NCBI RefSeq assembly: GCF_009741375.1
Contig: NZ_WOWP01000034.1
Coordinates: forward strand, 124,001 to 188,000
DNA length: 64,000 nt
Reading direction: 5' to 3'
From: Flavobacterium rakeshii
Lineage (GTDB): Bacteria > Bacteroidota > Bacteroidia > Flavobacteriales > Flavobacteriaceae
Under the pieces are notes generated by a model, which had not been told where the DNA came from, did not search any database, and saw nothing but the letters and a program-made list of their open reading frames with translations. Positions 14,545 to 25,200 of this stretch are shown here, piece by piece (the stretch's first letter is position 1; every line of letters begins with the position of its first letter). The translations under genes were made by a program, and so were the position numbers.

Positions 14545-16410
14545 GTGAACTATCTTTCAGTAGAAAACATATCTAAATCGTTTGGCGAACGCACCCTTTT
14601 TGATAATTTATCTTTCGGAATCAACAAAGACCAGAAAATTGCCTTTGTTGCCAAAAACGGAACCGGAAAAACAAGCATACTTAAAATAATTACCGGAGAA
14701 GATACTCCCGACAGCGGACAGGTAGTAATACGCAAGGAAATAAAAATGGCTTTCCTTTCACAGGAACCTAACCTTGACCCCGAGCTTACTATTGAAGAAA
14801 GCATATTTGCATCAGACAACGATACACTGAAAGTAATTGAGCAGTACGAAAAAGCACTGGAAAACCCCGAAGATGAAGAGGCTTACCAAAAGGCTTTTGA
14901 GCGCATGGACGCTAATAATGCATGGGATTTTGAAACACAGTACAAACAGATTCTCTTCAAGCTAAAGCTGGAAGACCTGAAACTGAAGGTTAAAAACCTT
15001 TCGGGAGGACAAAAAAAGCGTTTGGCACTGGCTATCATCCTTATTAACAAGCCCGACCTGCTAATACTGGACGAACCTACCAACCACCTTGACCTTGAAA
15101 TGATTGAGTGGCTGGAAAATTATTTCGCCAAAGAAAACATGACGCTGTTTATGGTTACTCACGACCGTTTTTTCCTGGAACGTGTATGTAACGAAATAAT
15201 AGAACTTGAAAACGGAAACCTATACCAATACAAAGGCAACTACTCTTACTACCTTAATAAGAAGGAAGAACGTATAGCTGCCGAAAACGCAAGCATAGAC
15301 AAAGCAAAAAACCTTTATGTAAAAGAATTGGACTGGATGCGCCGTCAGCCAAAGGCACGTACCACCAAGTCAAAGTCCCGTCAGGATGACTTTTATGTAA
15401 TTAAAGAAAAGGCACACAGTCGCCGCAAGGAACACCAAGTTGAGCTCGAAATAAACATGGAGCGCATGGGTAGTAAAGTAGTTGAACTACACAATGTGTC
15501 TAAAAAATTTAAAGATAAAACCATACTGGATAACTTCAGTTACAACTTTAAGCGTGGTGAACGTATAGGTATTATAGGTAAAAACGGAACCGGAAAATCT
15601 ACCTTCCTTAATATACTTACCCAAAGTATGCAGCCCGATAATGGTAAGGTTGTTATTGGCGAAACCATAAAACTGGGCTACTATACCCAGTCGGGCATTA
15701 ACCCGAAACCCGAACAAAAGGTTATTGATATTATTAAGGAGTTTGGCGAATACATTCCGCTTACAAAAGGCAGAACCATCTCGGCAGCACAACTGTTGGA
15801 GCGTTTTTTATTCGACCGTAAAAAGCAGTACGACTTTGTTGAAAAACTAAGCGGTGGCGAATTAAAACGTCTTTACCTGTGTACTGTACTGATACAAAAC
15901 CCTAACTTCCTTATACTGGATGAACCTACAAACGATCTTGATATTGTTACATTAAATGTACTGGAGGCTTTCCTATTGGATTACCCGGGATGTTTGCTTG
16001 TAGTATCGCACGACCGTTACTTTATGGATAAAATTGTAGACCACCTGTTTGTTTTCCGTGGTGAGGGTATTATTGAAGACTTCCCAGGCAACTACAGTGA
16101 TTTCCGTGTTTATGAAGACAGCGCCGAACCGGTTAAGGAAGAAACCAAACCTGCTGCCGATAAGAAGGCATGGAAACAAAATCAGGTAAAAGCCGGACTT
16201 ACCTTTAACGAACAGAAGGAATACCAGAAAATAGAAAAGGAAATTAAAGATCTGGAAAAAAAGAAGGAAGACATCGAACAGCTTTTCTCTGACGGTAAGG
16301 TGGCCGACGATGCCATTGCTGCTAAAGCCGACGAACTACAACAGATACTGGATAAAATAGACGAAAAAACAGAGCGCTGGTTTGAGTTAAGCGCTAAAAT
16401 GGAAGAATAA
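14545..16410 (+). CDS. ABC-F family ATPase, Uup-like
   Basis: 621 residues starting at GTG (MNYLSVENISKSFGERTLFD). Two ABC domains are in tandem without membrane segments: first Walker A KNGTGKTS, signature LSGGQKKR, Walker B LLILDEPTNHLD; second GKNGTGKST, LSGGELKR, LILDEPTNDLD. A charged coiled-coil tail (about 545-621) is the Uup C-terminal domain. ABC-F proteins act on ribosomes, easing stalls or removing antibiotics; Uup has also been linked to DNA branch processing. A second, different ABC-F protein is at 43.9-45.5 kb. Confidence 0.93.
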   Translation: MNYLSVENISKSFGERTLFDNLSFGINKDQKIAFVAKNGTGKTSILKIITGEDTPDSGQVVIRKEIKMAFLSQEPNLDPELTIEESIFASDNDTLKVIEQYEKALENPEDEEAYQKAFERMDANNAWDFETQYKQILFKLKLEDLKLKVKNLSGGQKKRLALAIILINKPDLLILDEPTNHLDLEMIEWLENYFAKENMTLFMVTHDRFFLERVCNEIIELENGNLYQYKGNYSYYLNKKEERIAAENASIDKAKNLYVKELDWMRRQPKARTTKSKSRQDDFYVIKEKAHSRRKEHQVELEINMERMGSKVVELHNVSKKFKDKTILDNFSYNFKRGERIGIIGKNGTGKSTFLNILTQSMQPDNGKVVIGETIKLGYYTQSGINPKPEQKVIDIIKEFGEYIPLTKGRTISAAQLLERFLFDRKKQYDFVEKLSGGELKRLYLCTVLIQNPNFLILDEPTNDLDIVTLNVLEAFLLDYPGCLLVVSHDRYFMDKIVDHLFVFRGEGIIEDFPGNYSDFRVYEDSAEPVKEETKPAADKKAWKQNQVKAGLTFNEQKEYQKIEKEIKDLEKKKEDIEQLFSDGKVADDAIAAKADELQQILDKIDEKTERWFELSAKMEE

Positions 16411-16431
16411 CCCTAACACACTTTTGAGACT

Positions 16432-17040
16432 ATGTCATACCTAACGTTTCTTTTAAAATCAAGCAATGCACACGGCATACATTCGCCTTTTGTATATGAG
16501 TTGGTAACCGAAGGATTTTATTCCGGAAAGAAAATATCAGGCAATGGTAAAAACGGTCTCAGCAGCAAGGTACTTACCATTTTATTTAAAACCATTAACC
16601 ACTGCAAGTCGTTCAAACTGGTAGTATATGGAGAAAACTCAAACGAGGTTACCGAAACCATTCGTGAAGTAGGCGAAAGAACCAAAACCAAACTATGGTT
16701 CTTTTCCCCTATGGCACCCGTACCGGGCGGACTGGACCTTGGTTTTATTTGCGGAAGCAATACCCAAAGCATCATGAAAGCCTTTGAACAGCTTCATAAA
16801 GATGTAACCGACCAAAACCTGTTTGTACTCCCTAACATCCACAAAACCCCAGAGATGGAAAAAGCTTGGGAAACCATAAAAAAAGACCCAAATGTTACCG
16901 TCACTATAGACACGTATCATTTAGGCCTTATTTTTTTCCGTAAAGGGCAGGCAAAACAAGATTTTATTATCCGACCTTACCGCTCCTTTTTGCTAGATGC
17001 TGTTTTAGGCATCCGTAACCTGTGGGGATTACTCGCTTAA
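16432..17040 (+). CDS. Bacteroidetes-specific protein, degenerate methyltransferase-like
   Basis: 202 residues beginning MSYLTFLLKSSNAHGIHSPF; the HGIHSPFVYELVT phrase is shared by a Bacteroidetes family often labelled as SAM-dependent methyltransferase. The usual SAM-binding glycine loop is not visible here, and the middle (KSFKLVVYGENSNEVTETIREV) only loosely follows a Rossmann pattern, so it may be a non-catalytic member. It follows the ABC-F gene by 21 bases, likely in one transcript, and its stop overlaps the stop of the converging gene. Confidence 0.7.
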   Translation: MSYLTFLLKSSNAHGIHSPFVYELVTEGFYSGKKISGNGKNGLSSKVLTILFKTINHCKSFKLVVYGENSNEVTETIREVGERTKTKLWFFSPMAPVPGGLDLGFICGSNTQSIMKAFEQLHKDVTDQNLFVLPNIHKTPEMEKAWETIKKDPNVTVTIDTYHLGLIFFRKGQAKQDFIIRPYRSFLLDAVLGIRNLWGLLA

Positions 17041-17291
17041 TTATGTCGCAAAGCATAAGCCAGTTGCGCTTTGGTCATTTTGCTTCGCCCTTCAATACCC
17101 ACTTTTTTAGCTTCATCATACAGGCTTTGTTTGGTGCGGTCTTCATACTTTTTAGCCTTACCACCTCTATACCCTGCACCTTCACTATTAGCGATACGTG
17201 CCGATTTTTCTTTACTGTAACCCTTGTCTCTTAGCGCCTCATACTGCTCTTCATTTTTTATTTGAGGTCTTGTATCTTTTCCTTTAGGCAT
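17037..17291 (-). CDS. Small basic protein with Rho N-terminal-like helical motif
   Basis: 84 residues from the ATG at 17291 (MPKGKDTRPQIKNEEQYEAL). It has the KGYSKEKSARIANS stretch and a C-terminal SLYDEAKKVGIEGRSKMTKA region resembling a Rho-termination-factor N-terminal / SAP-like nucleic-acid-binding motif. Very basic. Function unknown; nucleic-acid binding is inferred. Its stop overlaps the end of the converging gene by four bases. Confidence 0.8.
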   Translation of the reverse strand: MPKGKDTRPQIKNEEQYEALRDKGYSKEKSARIANSEGAGYRGGKAKKYEDRTKQSLYDEAKKVGIEGRSKMTKAQLAYALRHN

Positions 17292-17383
17292 AACATATTT
17301 TTTAATTGGTTTTACCACATAAAGTTACCAAACCAGTAAGTAACAACACGTTAACCACTGGTTAAAACAAACCCAATAAAATT

Positions 17384-17413
17384 AAAAAAGCCGGCATATA
17401 GCCGACTTTTTTT
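17384..17413. terminator. Terminator after lipoprotein gene
   Basis: AAAAAAGCCGGC-ATATA-GCCGACTTTTTTT, an imperfect stem with flanking A and T runs, downstream of the minus-strand lipoprotein gene. Confidence 0.85.
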
Positions 17414-17445
17414 CCACAAACACAAATTTATATAAAACCTTATAC

Positions 17446-18111
17446 TTACTCTGTCGCTTCTTCTTTAGCTTCCTGGTTTTCTTCACCTTTAGCTGTCATA
17501 CGCTCCCATTTAAATTTAGGGGCAAACTCTAATTTAAGAGCCGCAATTTTACGGTTATCTTCTGATGACAAACCTTCTTTCTCTACTGTGTTTTTTCTGG
17601 CATCAAGTGCCTCATACCAAGCTTTGATTTTATCAAAATCCTGTCTTGAATAGCTATCTTTATTTTTATTAAAGGTATCTACAAAGTTTTGGTACACACT
17701 AAGAATGTTATCCTTGTTTACCCAGTTAAAGTTTAGGTCATCACCAACCATGTTATCCGGACCAAAGTATGAAACCACAAGTGCATCAGCAGCTGTTTCT
17801 TTAGCTTCCTTCTCTGTTTCAGTTTTTACGTTCTCATACTTGGTTTTCGTATCGTTAATACGAGTTTCTGCATTTTGGCTTTCTTTAGCCTCACTTAGTG
17901 CTGCTTCAGCTTCTGCAAGTCTTGCCTGATATTCAGCCTCAATCTGAGCCCAGTTAGCCGACCTTTCGGTAGCATCAAGGTTTCCAATTGAGTCTACATA
18001 CGACTCATAACGATCAATATTCTGTTCTGCCATTTGCTCGGTATCAGTCTTACAAGACGTTACACCCGCTGCTACTAACACTGCTCCTAATAATAAATTT
18101 AATCTTTTCAT
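17446..18111 (-). CDS. DUF6565-like lipoprotein
   Basis: 221 residues from MKRLNLLLGAVLVAAGVTSC, a clear lipoprotein signal with the lipid-bearing cysteine at position 20. The mature part is highly charged, glutamate/lysine-rich and predicted helical (ANWAQIEAEYQARLAEAEAA), likely coiled coil, ending in repeated EE/KEEA. Similar flavobacterial proteins are classed as DUF6565. Role unknown. It has its own promoter with good -33 and -7 elements. Confidence 0.82.
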   Translation of the reverse strand: MKRLNLLLGAVLVAAGVTSCKTDTEQMAEQNIDRYESYVDSIGNLDATERSANWAQIEAEYQARLAEAEAALSEAKESQNAETRINDTKTKYENVKTETEKEAKETAADALVVSYFGPDNMVGDDLNFNWVNKDNILSVYQNFVDTFNKNKDSYSRQDFDKIKAWYEALDARKNTVEKEGLSSEDNRKIAALKLEFAPKFKWERMTAKGEENQEAKEEATE

Positions 18112-18164
18112 AGTCATTTAATTATTTGATTTGTTACTTGTAATTATTTCGTTACTTGATAGAT

Positions 18165-18196
18165 CAAAGGTAACATCACAATCACGACATTTCAAA
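18165..18196 (-). promoter_or_regulatory. Promoter of the lipoprotein gene
   Basis: On the minus strand TTTG (18193-18196), 20 bases, then TACCTTTG (18165-18172): a full match to the Bacteroidetes vegetative promoter, about 54 bases before the start codon. Confidence 0.75.
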
Positions 18197-18365
18197 GTTT
18201 TGGTTAAATTATTAAGAATAGTTTAATACATTTAAAGAATATATTAAGATTTTTAAGAAATACTTAACGGATTTAAAAACAGATATTGAAGGCTAGAAAG
18301 TCATAAAGCACAAAAATCCTATTACCCATAAGGACCTGAGTACTTTAAAACTTAAGAAAGATTAT

Positions 18366-18884
18366 TTACCTGCTTAGGTACATGGTTTCAGCAAGATCAT
18401 TGTGTGTTTTTACATCCCTGCCGTAAAAGTCAATTTGAGAAACATTAGTCCCAAGGGCATTACAGTGTAAAAACATACGTTCCAGTTCCATTTCCTTACC
18501 GTTAATGTTTACGGTAACCACAGGCTTGCCCGATTGCATGGCAAGAGTAAGTGTTTTTTCAGGATAGGCAGCAAGGGTAAACTCAAACTTGTTTTCCCCT
18601 ACTTTATTAAAGGTAACCCCGTAAGCCATTTTACGCTGTAATCCGGTAAGTTCTTCACGGGTTCCGTCCTTTTTATAGTCTATTTGGTACACATCAATAG
18701 GATCAGTATCCTTTATATTGGTATTGCTAATAATATTAGCATCATAAACATAGGTGTTGTGATTTTTACTGTGCTGAATATAAAAAAGGCGTTTGTGGCT
18801 ATCGGGAGGTTCAGGATAACCATGTTGTGCCAGGCATGCAGGCATGCTGATAATAAAAAGTATGAGTAGGAAATGATTTTTCAT
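18366..18884 (-). CDS. DUF4833 domain secreted protein
   Basis: 172 residues with an N-terminal signal peptide (MKNHFLLILFIISMPACLAQ). The mature protein contains RLFYIQHSKNHNTYVYDAN and YGVTFNKVGENKFEFTLAAY, features of DUF4833. A cysteine occurs in the signal (PACLAQ), so a lipoprotein is possible though the spacing is unusual. Function unknown. Monocistronic by spacing. Confidence 0.78.
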   Translation of the reverse strand: MKNHFLLILFIISMPACLAQHGYPEPPDSHKRLFYIQHSKNHNTYVYDANIISNTNIKDTDPIDVYQIDYKKDGTREELTGLQRKMAYGVTFNKVGENKFEFTLAAYPEKTLTLAMQSGKPVVTVNINGKEMELERMFLHCNALGTNVSQIDFYGRDVKTHNDLAETMYLSR

Positions 18885-18968
18885 ATACTGACTATCAACA
18901 TTATAAATATAGTAAAAAAAATGTTCGAAAGCAGTTTTATGTAAAGAAATTGTAAAGCTTTAATATTC

Positions 18969-20255
18969 TTATAGCAATTTATCTTTAAGGTTTTTCATTA
19001 AATCTTCATATATCTTTTTAAACTCATTAATATCCTCCAAACTTAATTTACCGCAAATACTCTCTATAAAATTAATACTATTAAGAAATATAAGTTCATT
19101 TGAATTAGTTTCATAATTTACCAGTTCATCAAGACTATCTAAAGGACGAAAAATACTATTCAAGGAATCCATTTTATGACAACCTCTAAAATCTCCTCTT
19201 ATACATAAATTTTCAATATTAAAATCCGTAAAACCACAGGCTCGAAAATCAATCTCTAGCATACTTTTATTTCCTCTAAACAAACAATTTTTAAAACTCG
19301 AACCGAAAAAACTAACTTTAAGTAAATCAACTTCAATAAAATTCATCTCCTCAAAATAAGACAACAAAAATTCTGTCTTATATATCTCCATACAACTTAG
19401 ACTAGAATTAGATAACTTACAATGAATCAAATGCGAGGAGTTAAGATCGGCATTTTTAAAATTAGAATCAGATATTTCAACAAACATAAAATTAGAGTTA
19501 TAGAATTTTGAACTTTCAAAATTAACCCCTTTAATTACTGAACTTTGAAAAACAGTATAACTTAAATCCGCTTCTGATAAATCAACATTTTGAATTTCCA
19601 TAGGAAATATACAATGTTTAAGATTGAATTTACTCAAATCAATACCATTAATATCGATATATTTAAAATTTGTATAGCTTAAATTACCAAACAACCCCTC
19701 ATAAGGAGATTTATCCTTGTCCTTAAACACATAATTAATAATTGTCTGTATAATGGTAATATTTCTGTCTTCCGAATTTAATTTTACTGTTGCAATAGAC
19801 CTTACATAGCTCAATAAAATATTTAATACAACTTCACTATAATCCTTTGAATTTTCCTTTGCTATTTGATGTAGTTCTGCGACACCCCCTAATATAATCG
19901 GCTCTTTTTCAGAACCTAGATGTTCAATGGCATTTTTAAATCTTTCATCAATCTGAGATTTCCTCGACAATTCCAATTGCTCACTTTGCTTATTTATAGC
20001 TTTCCCTTGCAAGTCAATACCTTTCTCTGTAGTAACAGCTCTTCTATATGACAAATGTAAGCTATACAACACCCCTAACCCTCCAATTACAGTTAGTATA
20101 ATTTTAAATAACTCAGCATTTCTATCTTTATTTAAGGGATATAGCCATAAAGCAAAATTTTCAAATTTTTGAAGGAAAAATTCTGAAGAAGAAGCTAAAT
20201 AAAATAGAATGAGCAAACAAATTAGAATTAATAAAAGTTTAAAAACTGTCCTCAT
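18969..20255 (-). CDS. Membrane-anchored pentapeptide-repeat protein
   Basis: 428 residues from the ATG at 20255 (MRTVFKLLLILICLLILFYL). Two membrane helices (about 4-22 and 49-68) precede a helical segment with RFKNAIEHLGSEKEPIILGGVAELHQIAKEN, as in other membrane pentapeptide proteins. About 185-340 is a run of A(D/N)LXX-like repeats (NVDLSEADLSYTVFQSS, FKNADLNSSHL) that should form a right-handed beta-helix. The gene is conspicuously AT-rich beside its neighbours and has divergent codon use, suggesting acquisition. Function unknown. Confidence 0.82.
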   Translation of the reverse strand: MRTVFKLLLILICLLILFYLASSSEFFLQKFENFALWLYPLNKDRNAELFKIILTVIGGLGVLYSLHLSYRRAVTTEKGIDLQGKAINKQSEQLELSRKSQIDERFKNAIEHLGSEKEPIILGGVAELHQIAKENSKDYSEVVLNILLSYVRSIATVKLNSEDRNITIIQTIINYVFKDKDKSPYEGLFGNLSYTNFKYIDINGIDLSKFNLKHCIFPMEIQNVDLSEADLSYTVFQSSVIKGVNFESSKFYNSNFMFVEISDSNFKNADLNSSHLIHCKLSNSSLSCMEIYKTEFLLSYFEEMNFIEVDLLKVSFFGSSFKNCLFRGNKSMLEIDFRACGFTDFNIENLCIRGDFRGCHKMDSLNSIFRPLDSLDELVNYETNSNELIFLNSINFIESICGKLSLEDINEFKKIYEDLMKNLKDKLL

Positions 20256-20366
20256 TTCGAAATCTTTAATTTTGTTAAAGATAAAAAATAGAATCTCTAA
20301 TTTACAACTAGTAGTTTTAATACTTTCCAACAAAAATTCCTTACTTTTAAGCCTCAAAATAAAAGT

Positions 20367-21068
20367 ATGGCACAACCAATTATCGATATAAAAGGCATAA
20401 CCAGAAACTTTCCGCTGGGCAATGAGGTGGTAAAAGTTTTAAAAGGCATAGACCTAACCATAAACAAAGGCGAATATGTGGCATTAATGGGCCCGTCGGG
20501 ATCCGGCAAATCCACTCTTATGAACCTGTTAGGCTGCCTGGATACCCCTACCGGAGGTACTTACATTCTTAACGGAAAGGACGTGAGCAAAATGAGCGAT
20601 AATGAGTTGGCCGAAATACGTAACAAAGAAATAGGTTTCGTTTTCCAAACCTTTAACCTACTACCGCGCACCACCGCACTGGATAATGTAGCATTGCCTA
20701 TGGTATATGCAGGCCACAAAAAACCCGAGCGTAACGAGCGTGCCTCACAGGTACTAACACAGGTAGGACTGGAAGACCGCATGGACCACAAACCCAACCA
20801 GCTTTCGGGAGGACAGCGCCAAAGGGTTGCCGTAGCCCGCGCATTGGTTAACCACCCTTCTATCATCCTTGCCGATGAGCCTACAGGTAACCTGGACAGT
20901 AAAACATCGGTAGAAATTATGAACCTTTTCAATGAGATACACGCAAACGGTAATACCGTTATACTGGTAACCCACGAGGAAGACATTGCCGCTTATGCCC
21001 ATAGGGTTATCCGCCTTAGGGACGGTGTTATAGAAAGCGACAACATTAACCCTAATCCGCACAGGTAG
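20367..21068 (+). CDS. ABC transporter ATP-binding protein, LolD/MacB type
   Basis: 233 residues with Walker [11 protein letters not shown]-loop [20 protein letters not shown], signature [15 protein letters not shown] and Walker [17 protein letters not shown]. The [12 protein letters not shown] phrase and length place it in the MacB/LolD/FtsE-like group that powers lipoprotein release or macrolide export. No permease gene is adjacent, so the partner must be elsewhere. Confidence 0.92.
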   Translation: MAQPIIDIKGITRNFPLGNEVVKVLKGIDLTINKGEYVALMGPSGSGKSTLMNLLGCLDTPTGGTYILNGKDVSKMSDNELAEIRNKEIGFVFQTFNLLPRTTALDNVALPMVYAGHKKPERNERASQVLTQVGLEDRMDHKPNQLSGGQRQRVAVARALVNHPSIILADEPTGNLDSKTSVEIMNLFNEIHANGNTVILVTHEEDIAAYAHRVIRLRDGVIESDNINPNPHR

Positions 21069-21084
21069 TAATTAGTAAAAACAC

Positions 21085-21160
21085 TGCCATTCTGAACGAA
21101 ATGCAAATGGAGTGAAGAGTCTAAATCAGTAAAAGAGATCCTTCCTGCGTCAGGATGACA
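21085..21160. repeat. Imperfect inverted repeat, dispersed-element type
   Basis: The left arm (CCATTCTGAACGAAATG...) and right arm (...CTGCGTCAGGATGACA) are imperfect reverse complements with an internal GTGAAGAGTCT/AGAGATCCTTC pairing. Elements of this look (CATTCTGAAC...GTCAGAATGAC) are scattered between genes in many Bacteroidetes. Only one copy is in this window. Confidence 0.55.
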
Positions 21161-21212
21161 ACCTTCTATATTTTTAATCATTAAATTTTAAATCTTTCAA
21201 TAGCATAACAAA

Positions 21213-21785
21213 ATGAAAGTATATACTAAAACAGGAGACAAAGGTACTACTGCCCTTTTTGGCGGAACACGTGTACCAAAACACCATATACGCATAGAAA
21301 GCTACGGTACAGTAGACGAACTTAACTCACACATTGGTCTTATCCGTGATCAGGATATGAACCCGCATTACAAAAAAGTACTGGAGCATATTCAGGACCG
21401 CCTGTTTACTTTAGGTGCCATATTGGCAACCGATCCCGAAAAACTAATCCTGAAAAACGGAAAAGAAAGACTTAACATCCCTAAAATTTCTGATGAAAAT
21501 ATTCAATATCTTGAAAATGAGATTGACGCTATGGATTCTGAATTACCCCCAATGACACATTTTGTGCTTCCGGGAGGTCATACAACCGTGTCATATTGTC
21601 ACATAGCACGTTGTGTTTGCCGTCGTGCAGAGCGTTTATCGGTACATTTACACGAGCTTGAACCTACAGATGAGAGGGTTTTGACATACTTAAACCGACT
21701 TTCTGACTACCTTTTTGTGTTGGCACGAAAGTTGTCCCATGATTTGAACGCTGACGAAGTGAAGTGGATACCTGAAAAGTATTAG
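21213..21785 (+). CDS. Cob(I)alamin adenosyltransferase, PduO type
   Basis: 190 residues starting MKVYTKTGDKGTTALFGGTR, the ATP-binding signature of PduO-type enzymes, with YGTVDELNSHIGLIRD, FVLPGG, CRRAERLSV and the C-terminal NRLSDYLFVLARKLSHD. It transfers the adenosyl group of ATP to cob(I)alamin, making coenzyme B12. MeaB at 33.7 kb, which services B12-dependent methylmalonyl-CoA mutase, fits the same metabolism. Confidence 0.96.
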   Translation: MKVYTKTGDKGTTALFGGTRVPKHHIRIESYGTVDELNSHIGLIRDQDMNPHYKKVLEHIQDRLFTLGAILATDPEKLILKNGKERLNIPKISDENIQYLENEIDAMDSELPPMTHFVLPGGHTTVSYCHIARCVCRRAERLSVHLHELEPTDERVLTYLNRLSDYLFVLARKLSHDLNADEVKWIPEKY

Positions 21786-21934
21786 TTAGCAAACCCTTAC
21801 GGTTATCAGTAAAATTGGGGAATCTAAGCAGTTTTAAACTGCCCGTGAATACCGCAAATGGGACACCGAAAAAACGTTCTTAACTTTTTATTGAAAATAA
21901 ACAAAAATTTACTTGACTATTTCAGTATAAAATT

Positions 21935-21942
21935 TATTTTTG
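21935..21942 (+). promoter_or_regulatory. -7 element of the DUF2795 gene
   Basis: TATTTTTG, 23 bases before the ATG at 21966, an exact match to TAnnTTTG. Confidence 0.55.
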
Positions 21943-21965
21943 CATAAAATTAAATCGTTTATAAG

Positions 21966-22187
21966 ATGTATTGGACATTAGAACTAGCATCCTATTTGAG
22001 TGATGCCCCATGGCCGGCTACAAAAGATGAGCTGATTGACTATGCCATCAGAACAGGAGCACCACTTGAGGTAGTAGAAAACCTACAATCTATTGAGGAT
22101 GAAGGAGAAATCTACGAATCAATGGAAGAAATATGGCCTGACTATCCTACAGACGAAGACTATCTTTGGAACGAGGATGAATATTAG
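21966..22187 (+). CDS. DUF2795 family protein
   Basis: 73 residues, very acidic, with LASYLSDAPWPATKDELIDYAIRTGAPLEVVENLQ, the helical core of DUF2795, and an acidic tail rich in D, E and Y. Conserved across Bacteroidetes upstream of secA. Function unknown. It has its own promoter and is followed by a terminator. Confidence 0.88.
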   Translation: MYWTLELASYLSDAPWPATKDELIDYAIRTGAPLEVVENLQSIEDEGEIYESMEEIWPDYPTDEDYLWNEDEY

Positions 22188-22204
22188 GAAAAATAAAATC
22201 AACT

Positions 22205-22234
22205 GAAAAGTCTCTTCAATGAGGCTTTTTTTTT
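22205..22234 (+). terminator. Terminator after DUF2795 gene
   Basis: AAAAGTCTC-N6-GAGGCTTTT followed by a run of T. Confidence 0.75.
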
Positions 22235-22285
22235 GGTTAAATTTGTACCTAACAGAGAAAAACAAACAAAAGTAATTATATAATA

Positions 22286-25200
22286 ATGAGTTTAATAAAC
22301 AGCATTCTAAAAGCTTTTGTAGGTGATAAATCGCAAAAGGATATAAAGGCAATCCAGCCTTTAATCAATAAGGTTAAAACCTATGAGGAAGCTTTAGCGC
22401 AACTTTCTAACGATGAGCTTAGAGCTAAAACTATCTACTTTAAGGAGAAGATACGTGATGCCCGTGCTGATAAAGATGCTAAAATCGCGTCTTACCAGCA
22501 GGAAGTTGAACAAACAGAAGACATTGATGCAAGAGAAGATATTTATGCATCTATCGATGCTCTTGAAAAAGAAGCATATGAGATAAGTGAGAAAGTATTA
22601 ATGGATATACTACCGGAAGCATTTGCCGTAGTGAAGGAAACAGCCCGCCGATTTAAAGAGAACAGCTCTGTCACGGTTAAGGCTACTCCAAAAGACATCG
22701 AACTTTCTGCAACTAAACCATACATTACCATTGAGGGCGATAACGCCTCGTGGGCTAACACGTGGAATGCCGCAGGTAAGGAAATTACCTGGGACATGAT
22801 TCACTATGATGTTCAGCTTATTGGTGGTATAGTACTTCACCAGGGTAAAATTGCCGAGATGCAAACGGGTGAAGGTAAAACCCTTGTGGCTACCCTTCCG
22901 CTTTACCTTAACGCGCTTACAGGAAACGGTGTTCACCTTGTAACGGTGAACGACTACCTTGCACGAAGGGATAGCACATGGAAAGCTCCTTTATTTGAGT
23001 TCCACGGTATGACGGTTGACTGTATTGATAACCACCAACCTAACTCTGACGCCAGAAGAAAAGCGTATGCTGCAGATATTACTTATGGTACAAACAACGA
23101 ATTTGGTTTTGATTACCTAAGGGATAACATGGCTCACGCTCCTAGCGACCTTGTACAGAAAAAGCACAATTATGCTATTGTCGATGAGGTTGACTCGGTA
23201 TTGATTGACGACGCCCGTACGCCGCTTATCATATCAGGTCCTATTCCGCAGGGAGACCGTCATGAGTTCAACGAACTTAAGCCAAAAGTAGACAACCTTT
23301 ACAACATGCAGAGAACACTTATCAATGGTGTACTTGCAGAGGCTAAAAAACTTATCAAAGAAGGTAATACTAAAGAAGGTGGTTTCCTTTTATTAAGAGC
23401 ACACCGTGGTTTACCTAAAAATAAAGCACTTATCAAATTTTTAAGTGAAGAAGGTGTGAAGCAACTGCTTCAAAAAACCGAAAATCACTACATGCAGGAC
23501 AACAACCGTGAAATGCATAAAATTGATGAGGCTCTTTACTTTGTAATCGAAGAAAAAAACAATCAGGTAGAACTTACTGATAACGGTATTCAGTTCCTTT
23601 CTCAGGATACCGACAATGACTTCTTTGTACTTCCGGACATTGGTACTGAGATTGCCAACATTGAAAAGAAAAACTTAAACAAAGAAGAAGAGGCAGAACA
23701 GAAAGAAGTTTTATTTAAAGACTTCTCTATTAAGAGTGAGCGTATCCATACCCTTACTCAGCTTTTAAAAGCCTATACCCTGTTTGAAAAAGACGTTGAG
23801 TATGTAATCATGGACAACAAGATCATGATTGTAGACGAGCAAACCGGTCGTATTATGGACGGTAGACGTTATTCAGACGGTTTACACCAGGCGATTGAGG
23901 CAAAAGAGAACGTTAAGATTGAAGCTGCTACCCAAACTTTTGCTACCATTACCCTGCAAAACTACTTCAGGATGTACAACAAACTGGGTGGTATGACAGG
24001 TACAGCTGTTACAGAAGCTGGTGAGTTTTGGGAAATTTATAAATTGGATGTTGTTGAAATTCCAACTAACAGACCAATTGCACGTAAAGACAAACACGAT
24101 CTTATATACCGCACAATGCGTGAGAAATTCAACGCTGTTATTGAAGATGTAACAGAACTTTCTCAGGCAGGAAGACCAGTGCTTATTGGTACAACATCGG
24201 TAGATATTTCTGAGTTATTAAGCCGTATGCTTAAAATGAGAAATGTACCGCACAACGTACTGAATGCGAAACTTCACAAAAAAGAGGCAGAAATTGTTGC
24301 CGAAGCAGGTAAACCGGGTATTGTGACCATTGCTACAAACATGGCAGGTCGTGGTACCGATATTAAGCTTACTCCGGAAGTTAAAGCCGCAGGAGGTTTA
24401 GCAATTATTGGTACAGAACGTCACGATTCAAGACGTGTGGACAGACAGCTTCGTGGTCGTGCCGGTCGTCAGGGAGACCCGGGAAGTTCTCAGTTCTATG
24501 TATCTCTTGAAGATAACCTGATGCGTTTATTCGGTTCTGAAAGAGTTGCTAAGATAATGGACAGAATGGGACTTAAAGAGGGTGAGGTTATCCAGCACTC
24601 TATGATGACTAAGTCTATTGAGCGTGCACAGAAAAAAGTGGAAGAAAACAACTTTGGTGTACGTAAGCGTCTTCTTGAATATGATGACGTAATGAACGCA
24701 CAGCGTGAGGTAGTATACAAACGTAGAAAGCACGCATTATTCGGGGAGCGTCTTAAAGTAGATATCGCTAACATGATGTATGATACTGCTGAGGTTATTG
24801 CCGAAAACAACAAAGCCACAAACGACTTTAAAAACTTTGAGTTTGAGCTTATCCGTAACTTTGCTATAAGTTCTCCTATTAGCGAAGCCGAATTTGGTAA
24901 ACTAAACCCTATAGAAATTGCAGGTAAAGTTTACAAAGTTGTAAGCCAGGCTTATCATGATAAAACAGAGCGCACTGCTGCCGAAGCGTTTATCGTAATC
25001 AAAAACGTTTACGAAAACAATCAGGGACAGTATGAGCGTATTGTAGTACCGTTTACCGATGGTGTGAAATCACTTAATGTGGTTACTAACCTTGAAAAAG
25101 CTTACCAAAGTGAAGGTAAATCACTTATCACTGATTTTGAGAAGAACATCACCCTTGCTATTGTTGATGAAGCATGGAAGAAACACCTTCGCAAAATGGA

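Noticed and set aside
20367-21068. Complete ABC exporter (MacAB)
   Set aside because: Only the ATPase gene is present; no permease or MacA gene adjoins it.
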